In this document: positions 25,947 to 34,295 of the stretch, piece after piece
Layout of the letters: each line of letters starts with the position of its first letter
How positions within the stretch are numbered: the stretch's first letter is position 1
NCBI GenBank assembly: GCA_038531315.1
Contig: JBCBBT010000006.1
Span: 8,897-72,896 of the forward strand
Source: JAJFFW01 sp038531315
Lineage (GTDB): Bacteria; Pseudomonadota; Alphaproteobacteria; Caulobacterales; Parvularculaceae
Direction of reading: 5' to 3'
DNA length: 64,000 nt
Position numbers and translations under genes: made by a program
The notes under the pieces: model-generated
The model's input: only the letters and a program-made list of their open reading frames with translations
Databases searched by the model: none
Told to the model about the DNA's origin: nothing

Positions 25947-27233
25947 TTACTCCACAATCAAGACGACCTGAGCCGTCTCCGCTGCAGAGATGCCAAGCGA
26001 CGTGCAATTACTGGCGAAAAAGCTGTTGCCGGTGAATTCGATTGTGTCGGCGACCAGCAACGTACAGGCGTTCGGGTTGGCGTCGTTGGTTCCGGAAAAA
26101 GATACATTCGATGTTGGAAAATAAAGCGCGCCTGTAAACGACGTAGACGAATTTCCATTCAGCACATGGGATAAACCTGCGTCATCGCGGTCTGCGAATA
26201 TCAATACGCCATGATACGGATCGAGCGGGTTCGTCGGCGCACGTAATTGAATATCCGCGCCGCCATTAAAATGTACCGTCGAGCCGCCGGTCAGAAAAAA
26301 CGTAACGCCGGCGCCAAAGACTTCGGCAGTCGCATTGATCCTCAAATTGACGCCGTCAAGAACATAAAGACCCGGCGCGAACGTGATCGCGCCGCGGATC
26401 GCGACATTGGGACCGCCAGCGCCCGATCCGCAAATCGTGCCGGGGCTGACATTGCGTCTTTGGCGAGGCTTGGCGCCAAGCGCCGCCTTCAGCGCCTTGT
26501 CACATGCCCCGGACGCCGGTTCCGTAAGCGCCGAAAAGGGGTCGGGAAACGAGCGCGTCCCTTCAAACGGCTGGGCGCAATCGGTTAGTGTCAGGCGATT
26601 GGCGCTTGCGCCGTCAATACCGCCGACTGCGGAAGCGCATTCCGTCACAACGCGCGTTGCGCCCTGAAAATCAATGGAATCGCGCGCGATCGAATTCGAA
26701 GCCACATCGCACCCATCGAGTTCAAGTTCCGACGAGCCGGCAAAACTCACCGCCTTTCCGGCTGTCTTGTTGAGCGCCAGAATACATGACGGGCGACCTC
26801 CAGCAGTGCGCGAAACCGAGCGCGCGCTGACCTGAATGAACTCGGATTGAAAAAACAGTTTTGAGAAAAAACGCGGCACGTTGTCGGTCAACGAAACCTC
26901 CACCGCCATCGCGTCTCCAGCGAATGCGCCTGTCAGCGGCGGTGACTGAATGACCGGGCTTTCTGCGCGCAGTCTTTCAAAACCGGAACCGGCCGCCGCA
27001 TTCAGCGCCGCCATTTCAACATCGGCTGCATTGCGCCCTTGCGCGATCTGCGCAGCCCCCGAGAACGCGGCCGCATCCGCCGCGCTTTGCAGCGAGCGCT
27101 GGGTCCAGAACCAATAAGCGACCTCGGCGCCAAGCCCGCAAAAGCCAATAATAATCGGCATCATCAGCCCCATCATGACGGCGACTGAGCCGCGCTTATC
27201 GGAACCGAGTGACGTGTGAAGGTGGATTTTCAT
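25947..27233 (-). CDS. TadG-like pilus assembly protein
   Basis: The 428-residue protein has an N-terminal Tad domain: DKRGSVAVMMGLMMPIIIGF membrane anchor and a following RSLQSAADAAAFSGA segment, the hallmark of TadG. A von Willebrand-type domain was not recognised; the C-terminal half is rich in Asn, Gly and Ser with beta-strand repeats (NGNSSTSFTGALYFPTSN), suggesting a surface beta-solenoid. Start 27233 is chosen because it follows AGGGCC at suitable distance; in-frame ATGs at 27248 and a start at 27272 are possible. It leads the three-gene tad-type operon. Confidence 0.8.
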   Translation of the reverse strand: MKIHLHTSLGSDKRGSVAVMMGLMMPIIIGFCGLGAEVAYWFWTQRSLQSAADAAAFSGAAQIAQGRNAADVEMAALNAAAGSGFERLRAESPVIQSPPLTGAFAGDAMAVEVSLTDNVPRFFSKLFFQSEFIQVSARSVSRTAGGRPSCILALNKTAGKAVSFAGSSELELDGCDVASNSIARDSIDFQGATRVVTECASAVGGIDGASANRLTLTDCAQPFEGTRSFPDPFSALTEPASGACDKALKAALGAKPRQRRNVSPGTICGSGAGGPNVAIRGAITFAPGLYVLDGVNLRINATAEVFGAGVTFFLTGGSTVHFNGGADIQLRAPTNPLDPYHGVLIFADRDDAGLSHVLNGNSSTSFTGALYFPTSNVSFSGTNDANPNACTLLVADTIEFTGNSFFASNCTSLGISAAETAQVVLIVE

Positions 27234-27661
27234 AGTAGGCCCTATCATTTTTTTGTTTATTACGAGGCGCATAGGTTGCGACCCTAGCTGATGCGGAATT
27301 TCGTAACGCCAGTTAAAGGCCGTAATAAAAATTTTCCGAAAGACTTAATAAAATTTCCCGTATTCGATCGCGTGATTTCTTATGAAAAAATCTTTCTTTT
27401 AACGTAATCAGCATTTTTTAAAGTGAATGATTTCCTAAAGACAATTTGATTCAATAGTCATTGAGTAATAAATTTCTATCGATAGTTGCGGGCCTGCACG
27501 CGTCTAAACTGAAAGCGGCATTGCCCGACCGCCCCTGCAAGAGCCTAAAAACACCGCCGCAAAATAGAGACCGGAGCACGACGGCGATTTTTCGGATGGG
27601 GTTTCCAAACGGGGCAATCTCTATAACCTGCGCCTCCGTAGTCTTCCGCAGCGAGGGTCCT
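27234..27661. other. AT-rich intergenic region between tadG-like gene and pyk
   Basis: This 428-base gap between two divergent genes includes a clearly AT-rich core at about 27290-27480 and should hold both promoters. An open frame runs into pyk from 27461 but shows no conservation before 27662. I could not assign individual -35/-10 boxes, a riboswitch or a small gene. Confidence 0.5.
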
Positions 27662-29083
27662 GTGCGTAACCGCCATTGTAAGATTGTTGCGACAATCGGC
27701 CCGGCCAGCGCCGCGCCGTCCATGTTGCGCCTGTTGTCGACTGCCGGCGTCGATATTTTCCGCCTGAACTACAGCCACGCAGACTACGACAAGACCGCGC
27801 GCATCGTCGATGCGATCCGCGACACCGAACGCGAAATGAAGGCGCCAATAGCGATTTTCGGCGATCTTCAGGGACCGAAAATCCGCACCGGCGTTTTAAA
27901 GGGCGACGAGATCGATCTCAAATACGGCGCCTCCTATCGCCTGGTGCTCGCCGGCGAAACCGAGGACGACGATGTCATTCCGATCCCGCATCCGGAGATC
28001 CTTGATGTCGTCCAGCCGGGCGACGTCCTGAAGCTCGATGACGGTAAGCTCCAGATCACCATTGAAAGCCGGGAAGACGGCTTCATCAGAGCGAAGGCCG
28101 ATACGCCGGGCGTTCTCACCAATCGCAAGGGCATCAACCTGCCCGGTCGAAAATTGCCGATTTCTGCAATCACAGAAAAAGACCGCGCCGATCTCGATCA
28201 TGCGCTGTCCCTCGGCGTCGATTATATTGCCTTGTCATTCGTCCAGTCGCCCGACGATGTCGCGGAAGCGCGCGCCCTCATCGACGGACGGGCGAAAATC
28301 ATCTCCAAAATTGAAAAGCCCAGCGCTGTCGAACACCTTGACGATATAATCGCGCAATCCGACGCCCTGATGGTCGCGCGGGGCGATCTCGGCGTTGAGT
28401 TGCCGCCGGAGGACGTACCGTTGATACAGCGGCGCATCGTCAGAGCCTGTCGCGCCGCCGGCAAGCCGGTGATTGTGGCGACGCATATGCTGGAGTCGAT
28501 GGTTGAGTCGATTGCGCCTACCCGCGCTGAGGCCTCCGATGTCTCGACGGCGGTCTTTCAGGGCGCAGACGCGGTCATGTTATCGGCTGAAACAGCCGTT
28601 GGCCGCCATCCGCCGACGGCTGTCGCGATCATGGACCGGATCATCAAGGCGACGGAAGCCGACAGCGAAAGCAACAGCTTTGTAACAACGGTCGATCCCG
28701 ATGCGGATTATACCACCGCTGACGCCATCACCTTGTCGGCCTGCCGGATCGCCGATGTGCTCGATTGCCGGCTCGCAGTCGCCTATACGAAAACCGGATC
28801 GACGGCCCGGCGGCTTTCACGCGACCGGCCCCGGTGTGCGATTATCGCTGCGACCCCCGATGAGATTGTCGCACGCCAGCTGGCCCTGCACTGGGGCGTC
28901 GCGCCGATTGTCACCGACGACATTTCTCATTTTCATGAGATGCTCGGCAAGGCGGACACGCTGGCGCGCCGCCATGGCGGCGCTGAAGGCGAACGGATTA
29001 TTATCCTCGCCGGCTATCCGTTTGGCCGGCCAGGCAAGACGAACACGTTGAAGATCAGCCGTATTGGCGCTTTTGACGATTGA
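27662..29083 (+). CDS. pyk: Pyruvate kinase
   Basis: Pyruvate kinase makes pyruvate and ATP from phosphoenolpyruvate and ADP. The 473-residue protein starts at a GTG preceded by GAGGG, giving the usual N-terminus RNRHCKIVATIGPAS; an ATG at 27596 would add 22 unconserved residues. Motifs include FRLNYSHADYDK, GDLQGPKIRTG, the B-domain (about 70-170), ISKIEKPSAVEHLD, and VARGDLGVELPPEDVP with metal ligands. The C-terminal allosteric domain is present. Upstream is an AT-rich region; a dienelactone hydrolase gene follows after 24 bases. Confidence 0.96.
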   Translation: MRNRHCKIVATIGPASAAPSMLRLLSTAGVDIFRLNYSHADYDKTARIVDAIRDTEREMKAPIAIFGDLQGPKIRTGVLKGDEIDLKYGASYRLVLAGETEDDDVIPIPHPEILDVVQPGDVLKLDDGKLQITIESREDGFIRAKADTPGVLTNRKGINLPGRKLPISAITEKDRADLDHALSLGVDYIALSFVQSPDDVAEARALIDGRAKIISKIEKPSAVEHLDDIIAQSDALMVARGDLGVELPPEDVPLIQRRIVRACRAAGKPVIVATHMLESMVESIAPTRAEASDVSTAVFQGADAVMLSAETAVGRHPPTAVAIMDRIIKATEADSESNSFVTTVDPDADYTTADAITLSACRIADVLDCRLAVAYTKTGSTARRLSRDRPRCAIIAATPDEIVARQLALHWGVAPIVTDDISHFHEMLGKADTLARRHGGAEGERIIILAGYPFGRPGKTNTLKISRIGAFDD

Positions 29084-29107
29084 TCCAACCCACACAGGAG
29101 TTCTGTG

Positions 29108-29824
29108 ATGTCGATTGAGACCCGGCCCATCGAATATAACCAAAACGGCGCAACGTTTGAGGGCGTCCTCGCGCTTGACGCCAGCCAGTCGGGCGCGCGA
29201 CCGGCTGTTCTCGTCTCCCATGCTTGGGCCGGCAGAACCGACTTTGAGGTCGACGTCGCGAAGAAACTCGCCGGGCTCGGCTATGCAGGTTTTGCGCTCG
29301 ACCTTTATGGCAAGGGCGTCGTCGGATCGAGTACGGAAGAAAATCAGAAGCTGATGACGCCTTTCATGGAAGATCGCGCAATGCTGCAGGCGAGGCTCCT
29401 GCATAGTGTTGAGGTAGCCAAAAATCTTCCCGAAATTGACAGCGCCCGGGTCGCCGCGATCGGATTTTGCTTTGGCGGTCTATGCGCCCTGGATATCGCA
29501 AGGACCGGAGCCGACTTGCGCGGGGTCGCCTCCTTCCATGGCCTGCTGAATGCGCCGGGCAATACAAGCGCCAACATCAAAGCAAAAGTCATCGCCTTTC
29601 ACGGCTGGGACGACCCAATGGCCGAGCCCGACGCGGTTGTTGCGCTTGGTAAGGAACTGACGGCCGCAAACGCCGACTGGCAGCTTCACGCCTATGGCGG
29701 GACCATGCATGCCTTTACAAATCCGCAGGCCAACGATCCGGACTTCGGGACAGTCTATTCGCAAACAGCGGCAGAGCGGTCCTGGACGGCGCTTGTTGAG
29801 TTCCTGGCGGAGTGTTTCGCGTAA
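29108..29824 (+). CDS. Dienelactone hydrolase family protein
   Basis: A 238-residue alpha/beta hydrolase. The catalytic triad is readable as Cys in IGFCFGGLCALD (cysteine nucleophile of the DLH family), Asp in GWDDPMAEPD and His in GTMHAF. Such enzymes open dienelactones in chlorocatechol breakdown, but most genomic copies act on unknown esters. A ribosome site AGGAG precedes ATG 29108. It follows pyk closely, so the two may be co-transcribed. Confidence 0.88.
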   Translation: MSIETRPIEYNQNGATFEGVLALDASQSGARPAVLVSHAWAGRTDFEVDVAKKLAGLGYAGFALDLYGKGVVGSSTEENQKLMTPFMEDRAMLQARLLHSVEVAKNLPEIDSARVAAIGFCFGGLCALDIARTGADLRGVASFHGLLNAPGNTSANIKAKVIAFHGWDDPMAEPDAVVALGKELTAANADWQLHAYGGTMHAFTNPQANDPDFGTVYSQTAAERSWTALVEFLAECFA

Positions 29825-29847
29825 ACGCGTTCTCTCGACGGCTTATT

Positions 29848-31764
29848 CTATTCAACATCCATGGCGATGCGGAAACCAAACCCGCGGTCGCGCGTTGATC
29901 GGGTGACACGGCTTCTGTTGGCGGACCGCAATTCTGACGGCTTACTGCGCCAGCTGCCGCCGCGAATCACGCGGCGCGAACAATCGCCTGCATTGACTGA
30001 AGAGCCGTCCGTAGGCGCATCGCTGAAGTTATTGACGTAGCAATCCTGCACCCACTCGCTGGCGTTTCCGGCCATTTCATAAAGGCCAAAACCATTAGCC
30101 GGCAGCGATCCGGTTTCGACGGTTTCGCCAAGCGCCGCCTTGGACTGGTCAAAGCGCGTCCCCCACCAATAAGCGGAAGCGGCACCGCCGCGGGCGGCGT
30201 ACTCCCATTCCGCTTCTGTCGGCAGACGATAGGTTTTCCCGGTCTTCGCGGAAAGCCAGCGGGCGTAAGCCTGAGCATCGTCCCATGAGACTGAGAGCAC
30301 CGGACGCGCGCCGGCGCCAAACCCCGCATCGCCAGGCGCATAGCCGCCGCAACCGCCGTCCGCGACACAAGCCGTCCACTGATCATGCGTGACCTCGTGG
30401 ACGCCGATGGCAAAACGCGGGATCGACACTTCCCGCAACGGTCCTTCATAGGCAAACCGTCCGGGTTCGCTTTCCGGCGAGCCCATCATAAAAGCGCCCG
30501 CCGGCAGCAGCTTCATCGTCGGACACAGTTCGCAATCGGAAAAAACACCGTTTGTGGCGGCGCTCGGCGCGGGATTGCCAGCGTCAAGCGGCTGGTTCGC
30601 CGGAGCGTTCGCATTGCTGGCGACACCCTCTGTGGTCGACGCGAGATTCGTATTTGCCGGGTCGGCGGCCTCAGGCGCCGCTGCGCTTGCCCCTGCGGGC
30701 GCAGCCTCTCGTGGGACCGCTTGCGATGGAACAGCCTGCGATGGAGCAATTTGTGAAGGCGCCGGTTCCGACTGCGCGGTTTGTGTTTGTGTCGTCGCCG
30801 TCGATGCGACGACGGCGGCCGGAGCGGCCTCTTTTGCGCCTCCAAACTGAAGCGCCGCTAAGGCGCCAAGCCCAATGACGACCGCACCAGCGGCTATCGC
30901 CATCATGGGCAACCCTGAAGGGGCTTGCGGCGGAGCGCTGGCGGTCTGCTGCGTGCGCGGCGGCGGCGCTGAAGGCGCGGCGGGCGCTGCTTGCGGTTGG
31001 CGGCGCACTTGCTCGGGCGCGGCCTGACGGACGGGCGGCGCTGTGCCCTGCGCCGGTGGTCTGTGCGCCGGTGTTCCGTGCGCCGGTGTTCCCTGTCCTA
31101 TTGTCCCGGCGCTCCCGGCTGCAGCGCGCGGCGGCGCAGCGGCGGCCGCCTTGCGCTCCATTTCGGCGCGTTCAAGACCGGCGAGACGCGCCCGCGCCAA
31201 ATCAGTGAAATGTCCGTGCGGGTATCGATTGAGATACGCCTCAAATTCGGCTTTGTCGCCGCCGTCCTTGATTGAATTCCAGAAGGTGTTTTCAATCGTC
31301 ACATCGGCGGCGGGGCCAGCCGCCGCGGCGCCGGGTGGCGCGGCGGCGGCAGTCGGCTCAGGCGCGCCCGCCTCATGGCCGAGAGCCGATTTCACATCGT
31401 GAATGAATTCGCGCCAGTTCTTGTCTTCGCGGTCGCCATGCCAGGAAATCAGATCCGCTGTCTGCACCAGCTCGAACCGGAGCGGGCGCTCGCATTCTTC
31501 GATCATCGCGGGCACAAGCTTTGAAAATCGCTCCCCGACGGTCGCTTCTGCGCGCACCCATTTGGAATTCACCGACCGCGTCGACCACAAAACCACCACG
31601 GCGCCGGCCTCTCGGAGGTTTTTTTCGGTCACCTCGTCATACGACTCGCCGGCGCGCAAATTGGTGTCCCACCAGACAGCAAATCCTTCCGCCTCAAGGG
31701 CGTCGGCGATCGCGCGCGCGCGATACTGATCCTCACGATTGTAGGAAATAAATAAATGAGCCAC
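29848..31764 (-). CDS. TIR domain + formylglycine-synthase-like (SUMF1) membrane protein
   Basis: This 638-residue protein has four parts. Residues 1-125 are a TIR domain (HLFISYNREDQ, WWDTNL, SVNSKWVRAE) in which W69 and E73 match the position of the NADase catalytic Glu of bacterial TIRs. Residues 155-200 form a small helical repeat (TFWNSIKDGG.. YLNRYPHGHF) seen in caspase/TIR receptor proteins. A Pro/Ala/Gln-rich linker follows with a membrane helix near 300-320. Residues about 430-638 are an FGE-sulfatase domain (PAGAFMMGSPESE, YRLPTEAEWEYAARGG, VIRGGSW). The cysteine pair of active FGE is absent after GGSW, so this domain probably binds rather than oxidises. It is divergent from a SLATT-like protein and an ion channel. 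Confidence 0.85.
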   Translation of the reverse strand: MAHLFISYNREDQYRARAIADALEAEGFAVWWDTNLRAGESYDEVTEKNLREAGAVVVLWSTRSVNSKWVRAEATVGERFSKLVPAMIEECERPLRFELVQTADLISWHGDREDKNWREFIHDVKSALGHEAGAPEPTAAAAPPGAAAAGPAADVTIENTFWNSIKDGGDKAEFEAYLNRYPHGHFTDLARARLAGLERAEMERKAAAAAPPRAAAGSAGTIGQGTPAHGTPAHRPPAQGTAPPVRQAAPEQVRRQPQAAPAAPSAPPPRTQQTASAPPQAPSGLPMMAIAAGAVVIGLGALAALQFGGAKEAAPAAVVASTATTQTQTAQSEPAPSQIAPSQAVPSQAVPREAAPAGASAAAPEAADPANTNLASTTEGVASNANAPANQPLDAGNPAPSAATNGVFSDCELCPTMKLLPAGAFMMGSPESEPGRFAYEGPLREVSIPRFAIGVHEVTHDQWTACVADGGCGGYAPGDAGFGAGARPVLSVSWDDAQAYARWLSAKTGKTYRLPTEAEWEYAARGGAASAYWWGTRFDQSKAALGETVETGSLPANGFGLYEMAGNASEWVQDCYVNNFSDAPTDGSSVNAGDCSRRVIRGGSWRSKPSELRSANRSRVTRSTRDRGFGFRIAMDVE

Positions 31765-31922
31765 GGCACTCCCTCCTCCGCGACAATTTATACTTCATAC
31801 TGCAAGCGATTGATAGTATTGCCGAACGGGGGAGCCTTTCGCACACCGCGTTAGGCCCGGGCGCGGCGCGGCGACTGCGTGTGCGCACATCGCAGTGACT
31901 CACAACAGCGGGGGCGAGGATC

Positions 31923-33017
31923 ATGCGCTACAGTTTCAACTCCGATCTTCTTCTTTCTGACGCCGATCAGGAAATGGCGCGAAAGGAATATCCGGACCTG
32001 TCCTTTGCGCTCGACAACGCTCTGTTGAGAGAAACATTCCGGCCCTTCGACGAACGCGCCAACACTGCAAAAACACGCTCCCGGCGTTGGGGCGTTTTTG
32101 CCGTCTTCCTCGCAACGGGGGCGCTCCTCCTCGCCGGCGGCGAGTTGCTCTATCATGACCTGCCGAAATATCAGGTTCGGATCATCGCCGGCATCGGCGG
32201 CGTCGCCGGCATTGTCAGCGTCATCATCGGCGTCTTCGGCATTATGTTCCGCAAACGCAAAATGCGCTGGCTCGCCGACCGTCTCGCCACCGAGCGATTG
32301 CGCCAATATCATTTTCAATATTATGTCGCGCATGCCGAACAGATCGTTGGGGCGGCGCAATCGGAGGCGGCGGCGGAAGCCTTCACGCTGCAACGCGCAC
32401 GGGATTTTTCCGAGTTCCAAAAAGGATTTCTCGAAACCGTCGACGAGGAATTGCATCATCTAGTGCATACGGAGGACTTTGGCGAAGGCGTCCTCATCGA
32501 AGGCGGCGACGCACCCGTTATTGATCCGGAAGACAAGCACTGGCGCGCCTATCTCGACGCCTATGTCGCTTTGCGGTTCAATCGCCAAATCGGCTATTGC
32601 GACTATATTCTGCGGGAGCGCAAAAGCTTCTGGAAACAGGCGCCGGTTCAACAGGAAAAAATTCTCGGCGCCATCGCCATGGGTTGCGTCATGGGCATCC
32701 TCATTCTCCATGGCCTTGTTTTTGTCGGGGCCGTTGCGAATATCGGCTGGATGAAAGGCCCCCTCGTCCATGTTTTTGCAATCTGGGCGGCGATCATCGC
32801 GCTGACGGCGCGCACTTTCGAGGAAGGCTTCCAACCGGAACGCGAGATTGAGCGGATGCGCCAATACCGCGTCTCGCTGAAACGCATCTATGCGCGTTTC
32901 GAAGCCGCGCTCGCGCCATCAGAGAAAATCGCCGCCATGCGCGATCTGGAAAAACTCTCCTATGAAGAAATGGTGCTTTTCTTGAAGAGCAACTACGAAG
33001 CGCAATTCGTCATGTAA
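31923..33017 (+). CDS. Four-helix membrane protein, possibly SLATT-like
   Basis: I do not recognise this 364-residue protein with certainty. Membrane helices are visible at about 57-77 and 86-108, then a cytosolic region of about 140 residues with helix RWLADRLATERLRQYHF, and two more helices at about 248-270 and 281-296 followed by a charged helix. A two-helix hairpin followed by an E-R-x-R helix resembles SLATT-type effector proteins of conflict systems; this is inference. The start has GAGGAT upstream. It is followed after 13 bases by a K+ channel gene and is divergent from a TIR receptor gene. Confidence 0.6.
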   Translation: MRYSFNSDLLLSDADQEMARKEYPDLSFALDNALLRETFRPFDERANTAKTRSRRWGVFAVFLATGALLLAGGELLYHDLPKYQVRIIAGIGGVAGIVSVIIGVFGIMFRKRKMRWLADRLATERLRQYHFQYYVAHAEQIVGAAQSEAAAEAFTLQRARDFSEFQKGFLETVDEELHHLVHTEDFGEGVLIEGGDAPVIDPEDKHWRAYLDAYVALRFNRQIGYCDYILRERKSFWKQAPVQQEKILGAIAMGCVMGILILHGLVFVGAVANIGWMKGPLVHVFAIWAAIIALTARTFEEGFQPEREIERMRQYRVSLKRIYARFEAALAPSEKIAAMRDLEKLSYEEMVLFLKSNYEAQFVM

Positions 33018-33030
33018 CGGATAAAACACC

Positions 33031-33807
33031 GTGTCATCGCTTCATCACCTAAGACGATTTGTCTATCGCCAGCTGCACCCGGAAGGCTGGGAGCGGCGCG
33101 GCCTGTCGCCCACCAACTGGTTCATCATTAATGCGATCTGGCTATCGATCCTCTTTGGCGTCATGGCTACCGAGCCGACTTTCGCCACAGCGCTTGGCGG
33201 CGGGCTCTTGCTCATTGATTATCTGATCCTGATCATTTTCGCGACGGAATATGTCGGGCGCCTTGCTACGGTCGGACTCAATCCGCGCTATCGAGGCGCC
33301 GGCGGCCTTGTCCGCTATGCGCTGAAGCCGGCAAGCGTCGCCGATCTCATCGTTTTGGCGCCCCTGTTTCTGGCGCCGACCTCCGCGTGGCTGCTTTTAT
33401 TCCGTTTACTGCGCATCCTGAGGCTGCTCCGGCTTGCGACGATGCCGAATGTTCAACGTGCGATCGCTGAATTTGGCGAAGCCTTTCTCGCCAAGCGCTA
33501 CGAACTTGTTTTTACCGTATCGCTGGGCCTCATCCTGATCCTTGTTTCCTCAACAACGCTCTATTTGATTGAGCGCGATATTCAGCCGGACGTGTTCGGC
33601 TCGATCCCGCGCGCCATCTGGTGGAGCGTCATCACCTTCACGACGGTTGGCTATGGGGACTCCGTGCCGGCGACATCGCTCGGGCGATTTTTTGCGGGAT
33701 TTTTCGCAATTGCCGGTCTCGGCCTCGTCGCCATGTTGACCGGCGTGATCGCCTCCTCGCTAAGCGACGCCGCCCAAAAACACTCAGAAAATAGCGACGA
33801 CGACTGA
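33031..33807 (+). CDS. Voltage-gated-type K+ channel
   Basis: The 258-residue protein has six membrane helices. The S4 segment (residues 121-136) has arginines at 125, 128, 131 and 134, and the pore loop has TTVGYGD at 204-210, the potassium selectivity filter. This is a small prokaryotic Kv-like channel with short termini. Translation is from a GTG 13 bases after the preceding four-helix protein, so the two are co-expressed. Regulation of opening by the neighbours is conceivable but not shown. A strong terminator follows about 120 bases downstream. Confidence 0.9.
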   Translation: MSSLHHLRRFVYRQLHPEGWERRGLSPTNWFIINAIWLSILFGVMATEPTFATALGGGLLLIDYLILIIFATEYVGRLATVGLNPRYRGAGGLVRYALKPASVADLIVLAPLFLAPTSAWLLLFRLLRILRLLRLATMPNVQRAIAEFGEAFLAKRYELVFTVSLGLILILVSSTTLYLIERDIQPDVFGSIPRAIWWSVITFTTVGYGDSVPATSLGRFFAGFFAIAGLGLVAMLTGVIASSLSDAAQKHSENSDDD

Positions 33808-33930
33808 AGCGGCGGACGGAAAATTCCCGCTGATTTCAAGCTCGCAGCGCATATTGAAGCACCGCAAAAAAGTCGAATATCGCGCCTTGACCATCCTATC
33901 GGCGGCGCCTATTTTCCGCGTCTCGCAAAG

Positions 33931-33953
33931 GCCCCGTCCGGGGGCTTTTTTTT
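33931..33953 (+). terminator. Rho-independent terminator before tRNA-Lys
   Basis: The stem GCCCC/GGGGC with a five-base loop is followed by eight T. It lies about 120 bases after the channel gene stop and only two bases before the tRNA gene, so it isolates tRNA transcription from the channel operon or the tRNA promoter overlaps it. Confidence 0.8.
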
Positions 33954-33955
33954 GA

Positions 33956-34031
33956 GGGCCCATAGCTCAGTTGGTAGAGCAACTGACTTTTAATCAGTAG
34001 GTCGAAGGTTCGAATCCTTCTGGGCTCACCA
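33956..34031 (+). tRNA. tRNA-Lys (anticodon TTT)
   Basis: The cloverleaf is complete over 76 bases: acceptor GGGCCCA pairs with TGGGCTC (one G-U), D arm GCTCAGTTGGTAGAGC, anticodon arm ACTGA-CTTTTAA-TCAGT giving anticodon TTT, T arm GAAGG-TTCGAAT-CCTTC, discriminator A and encoded CCA. No integrase or duplicated 3' end was seen beside it, so there is no sign of an integrated element at this tRNA. Confidence 0.97.
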
Positions 34032-34278
34032 TTTTTCCGAAGATTGAATTCTCTGTCGCCTCTAAAATGCTTGCGTCTTGGCGCGGCCAGAGCGCGGCCT
34101 CGCCTGGCGCGCGTATTTCTTTGGTCAACTTGTGATTATTCGCCTCGCCGATCGTGCGAAGGGGTCGCGGCGCTTCGCGCACATAATCGTCAAATCATTG
34201 TTTGTTCAATGACTTGGGTTGAAAGCGCCCTCCCGGGCGGCGATGCATGCAAGCGTTGCTCTTGACTCTTGCCAAAAA

Positions 34279-34293
34279 GAACGAAACATGAAC
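34279..34293 (+). promoter_or_regulatory. LexA operator (SOS box), alphaproteobacterial type
   Basis: GAAC, seven bases, GAAC: an exact match to the direct-repeat LexA site of alphaproteobacteria. It ends two bases before the imuA start codon, so LexA binding would cover the translation start region or the start of the transcript, and the whole imuA-imuB-dnaE2 cassette is expected to be DNA-damage induced. Confidence 0.85.
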
Positions 34294-34295
34294 AA

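Noticed and set aside
33931..34031. tRNA-Lys as an integration site
   Set aside because: No integrase and no duplicated tRNA 3' end were seen nearby.
33994..34182. Open frame antisense to tRNA-Lys ending in GFEPSTY-like sequence
   Set aside because: This C-terminus is the well-known false protein read from the reverse strand of tRNA genes.
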